A model generated the notes under the pieces. That model did not search any database, was not told the origin of the DNA, and saw only the letters and a program-made list of their open reading frames with translations. Of a stretch of DNA of 64,000 nt, positions 63,021-64,000 are shown piece by piece; within the stretch, counting starts at the first letter, position 1, and the number at the start of each line of letters is the position of its first letter. The translations under genes were made by a program, and so were the position numbers. Origin of the DNA: Planococcus halocryophilus (GTDB taxonomy: Bacteria; Bacillota; Bacilli; Bacillales_A; Planococcaceae); NCBI RefSeq assembly GCF_022489025.1, contig NZ_JAKVTG010000001.1:62001-126000 (forward strand), given 5' to 3'.

Positions 63021-64000
63021 ATGGTTCAATCCCCAGGTAATACAGAACAAAAATCCCCTTTAGAGCAGTTTGGTCGCAATATGGTCGAACAAGCACAATC
63101 AGGGAAAATGGATCCTGTTATTGGTCGAGATCAAGAAATTCGAAACGTTATTCGAATTTTGTCACGAAAAACAAAAAATAATCCGGTATTAATCGGTGAA
63201 CCAGGTGTTGGTAAAACAGCAATTGTCGAAGGGCTAGCGCAACGTATTGTTCGTAATGACGTTCCGGAAGGTTTGAAAAACCGGACAATATACGAACTCG
63301 ACATGAGTGCGTTAATTGCTGGAGCTAAATACCGTGGTGAATTTGAAGAACGATTAAAAGCAGTGTTAAAACAAGTAAAAGATAGTGAAGGCCAAATCAT
63401 CTTATTTATCGATGAAATTCACACCATTGTTGGAGCAGGTAAAACAGAAGGGGCAATGGATGCAGGAAATATGCTGAAGCCAATGCTTGCTCGTGGAGAG
63501 TTGTATTGTATTGGTGCGACGACTTTAGATGAGTACCGTATGCATATTGAAAAGGATCCGGCTTTAGAACGTCGTTTCCAACAAGTTATGGTTAGAGAGC
63601 CTTCAGTAGAAGATACCGTTTCCATTTTACGTGGATTAAAAGAACGTTTTGAGTTGCACCATGCAGTTCGTATTCATGACCGGGCGATTGTCGCGGCAGC
63701 AGCTATGTCAGATCGCTACATCACCGAGCGCTTTTTGCCAGATAAAGCAATTGATTTAATAGATGAAGCGTGTGCGATGATTCGTACCGAAATTGATTCG
63801 ATGCCGCAAGAGCTTGATGAAGTAACACGTCGTTTATTGCAATTGGAAATCGAAGAACAAGCTTTGATGAAAGAAAAAGACGAAGCGAGCAAAGTCCGAT
63901 TAGAGACATTGCGGAAGGAAATAACAGAACTGCGTGATTCTTCAGCGGGTATGAAAAATCAATGGTTAGAAGAAAAAGAGTCATTGAAAAAAATTCAACA
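63021..64000 (+). CDS. clpB: ClpB-like AAA+ disaggregase lacking the N domain, 3' end outside window
   Basis: At least 326 residues; runs off the window. After ~25 residues the first AAA+ module begins: [17 protein letters not shown], Walker [18 protein letters not shown], Walker [16 protein letters not shown], then [34 protein letters not shown], and [48 protein letters not shown] marks the start of a ClpB-type middle coiled coil. ClpB normally has a ~145-residue N domain before this; here only a promoter and CtsR operator lie upstream. ClpB disaggregates proteins with DnaK. ClpE is the alternative; no zinc finger is present. AAAGGAGAGG precedes the ATG. Confidence 0.85.
   Translation, partial: MVQSPGNTEQKSPLEQFGRNMVEQAQSGKMDPVIGRDQEIRNVIRILSRKTKNNPVLIGEPGVGKTAIVEGLAQRIVRNDVPEGLKNRTIYELDMSALIAGAKYRGEFEERLKAVLKQVKDSEGQIILFIDEIHTIVGAGKTEGAMDAGNMLKPMLARGELYCIGATTLDEYRMHIEKDPALERRFQQVMVREPSVEDTVSILRGLKERFELHHAVRIHDRAIVAAAAMSDRYITERFLPDKAIDLIDEACAMIRTEIDSMPQELDEVTRRLLQLEIEEQALMKEKDEASKVRLETLRKEITELRDSSAGMKNQWLEEKESLKKIQ

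Overview
The window looks like a chromosomal segment of a low-GC Gram-positive bacterium of the Bacillales, most likely Planococcaceae (Planococcus/Planomicrobium-like). This placement is inferred from protein resemblance, AGGAGG ribosome sites, frequent TTG starts, SigB- and CtsR-type control sites, and gene order that follows Bacillus subtilis in several blocks (degU-degS-yvyE-tagV-tagO; comFA-comFC; hpf-secA-prfB; cccB-ftsE-ftsX; minJ-csbA; addB-addA; yisK-yisL; yitU-yitV-yitW). No rRNA, tRNA, CRISPR array or insertion sequence was seen.

Layout. 0-7 kb: the end of a TRAP permease, an aminotransferase, a cupin protein that apparently starts at a non-AUG codon, then aspartokinase divergent from the overlapping hom-thrC-thrB operon. 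7-12.7 kb: a semialdehyde dehydrogenase, and a membrane transporter with two M20 amidohydrolases. 12.8-16 kb: an AT-rich accessory stretch with a small winged-helix protein, an orphan Wzz-like protein, a FemAB/GNAT-like protein, an unknown protein and an alkyltransferase-like protein. 16.3-19 kb: a glutamine-amidotransferase-like hydrolase, then the most striking locus: a HTH-TPR (RNPP/NprR-like) regulator translationally linked to a secreted precursor that is almost entirely nine copies of a 16-residue unit. 19.4-23 kb: a stress island of two YflT-type proteins and a CsbD-like protein, each behind a SigB-like promoter, with a BrnQ transporter between. 23.3-28.4 kb: wall teichoic acid genes (tagO, an LCP ligase), yvyE and degSU. 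28.4-33.3 kb: a repeat element, a DnaQ-like exonuclease, a lipoprotein, fakB/degV, comFA, comFC and a PilZ protein. 33.3-42 kb: an SDR, hpf, secA, prfB (with the +1 frameshift), a YitT-type protein, cccB and ftsEX. 42-47 kb: a TlpA/ResA-like protein, a Cys/Met-metabolism enzyme, minJ, csbA, azlCD and a TVP38 protein. 47-58.5 kb: addBA, a DUF418 protein, yisK, yisL and a membrane-anchored GH13 protein that has lost its catalytic residues. 58.5-64 kb: a CoA-disulfide-reductase-like protein, DegV and HAD proteins, an esterase, yitW and the start of a CtsR-controlled ClpB-like disaggregase without the usual N domain.

How it fits together. Most of the window is housekeeping: threonine synthesis, protein export and translation termination, recombinational repair, division and envelope building. 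Three stress circuits can be read from DNA sites: SigB-like (YflT pair, CsbD, hpf), CtsR (ClpB-like) and DegSU. The candidate new system is the regulator-repeat-peptide pair at 17.1-18.9 kb: it has the architecture of NprR-NprX or Rap-Phr cell-cell signalling, but with a polymeric precursor able to release about nine signal peptides per molecule.
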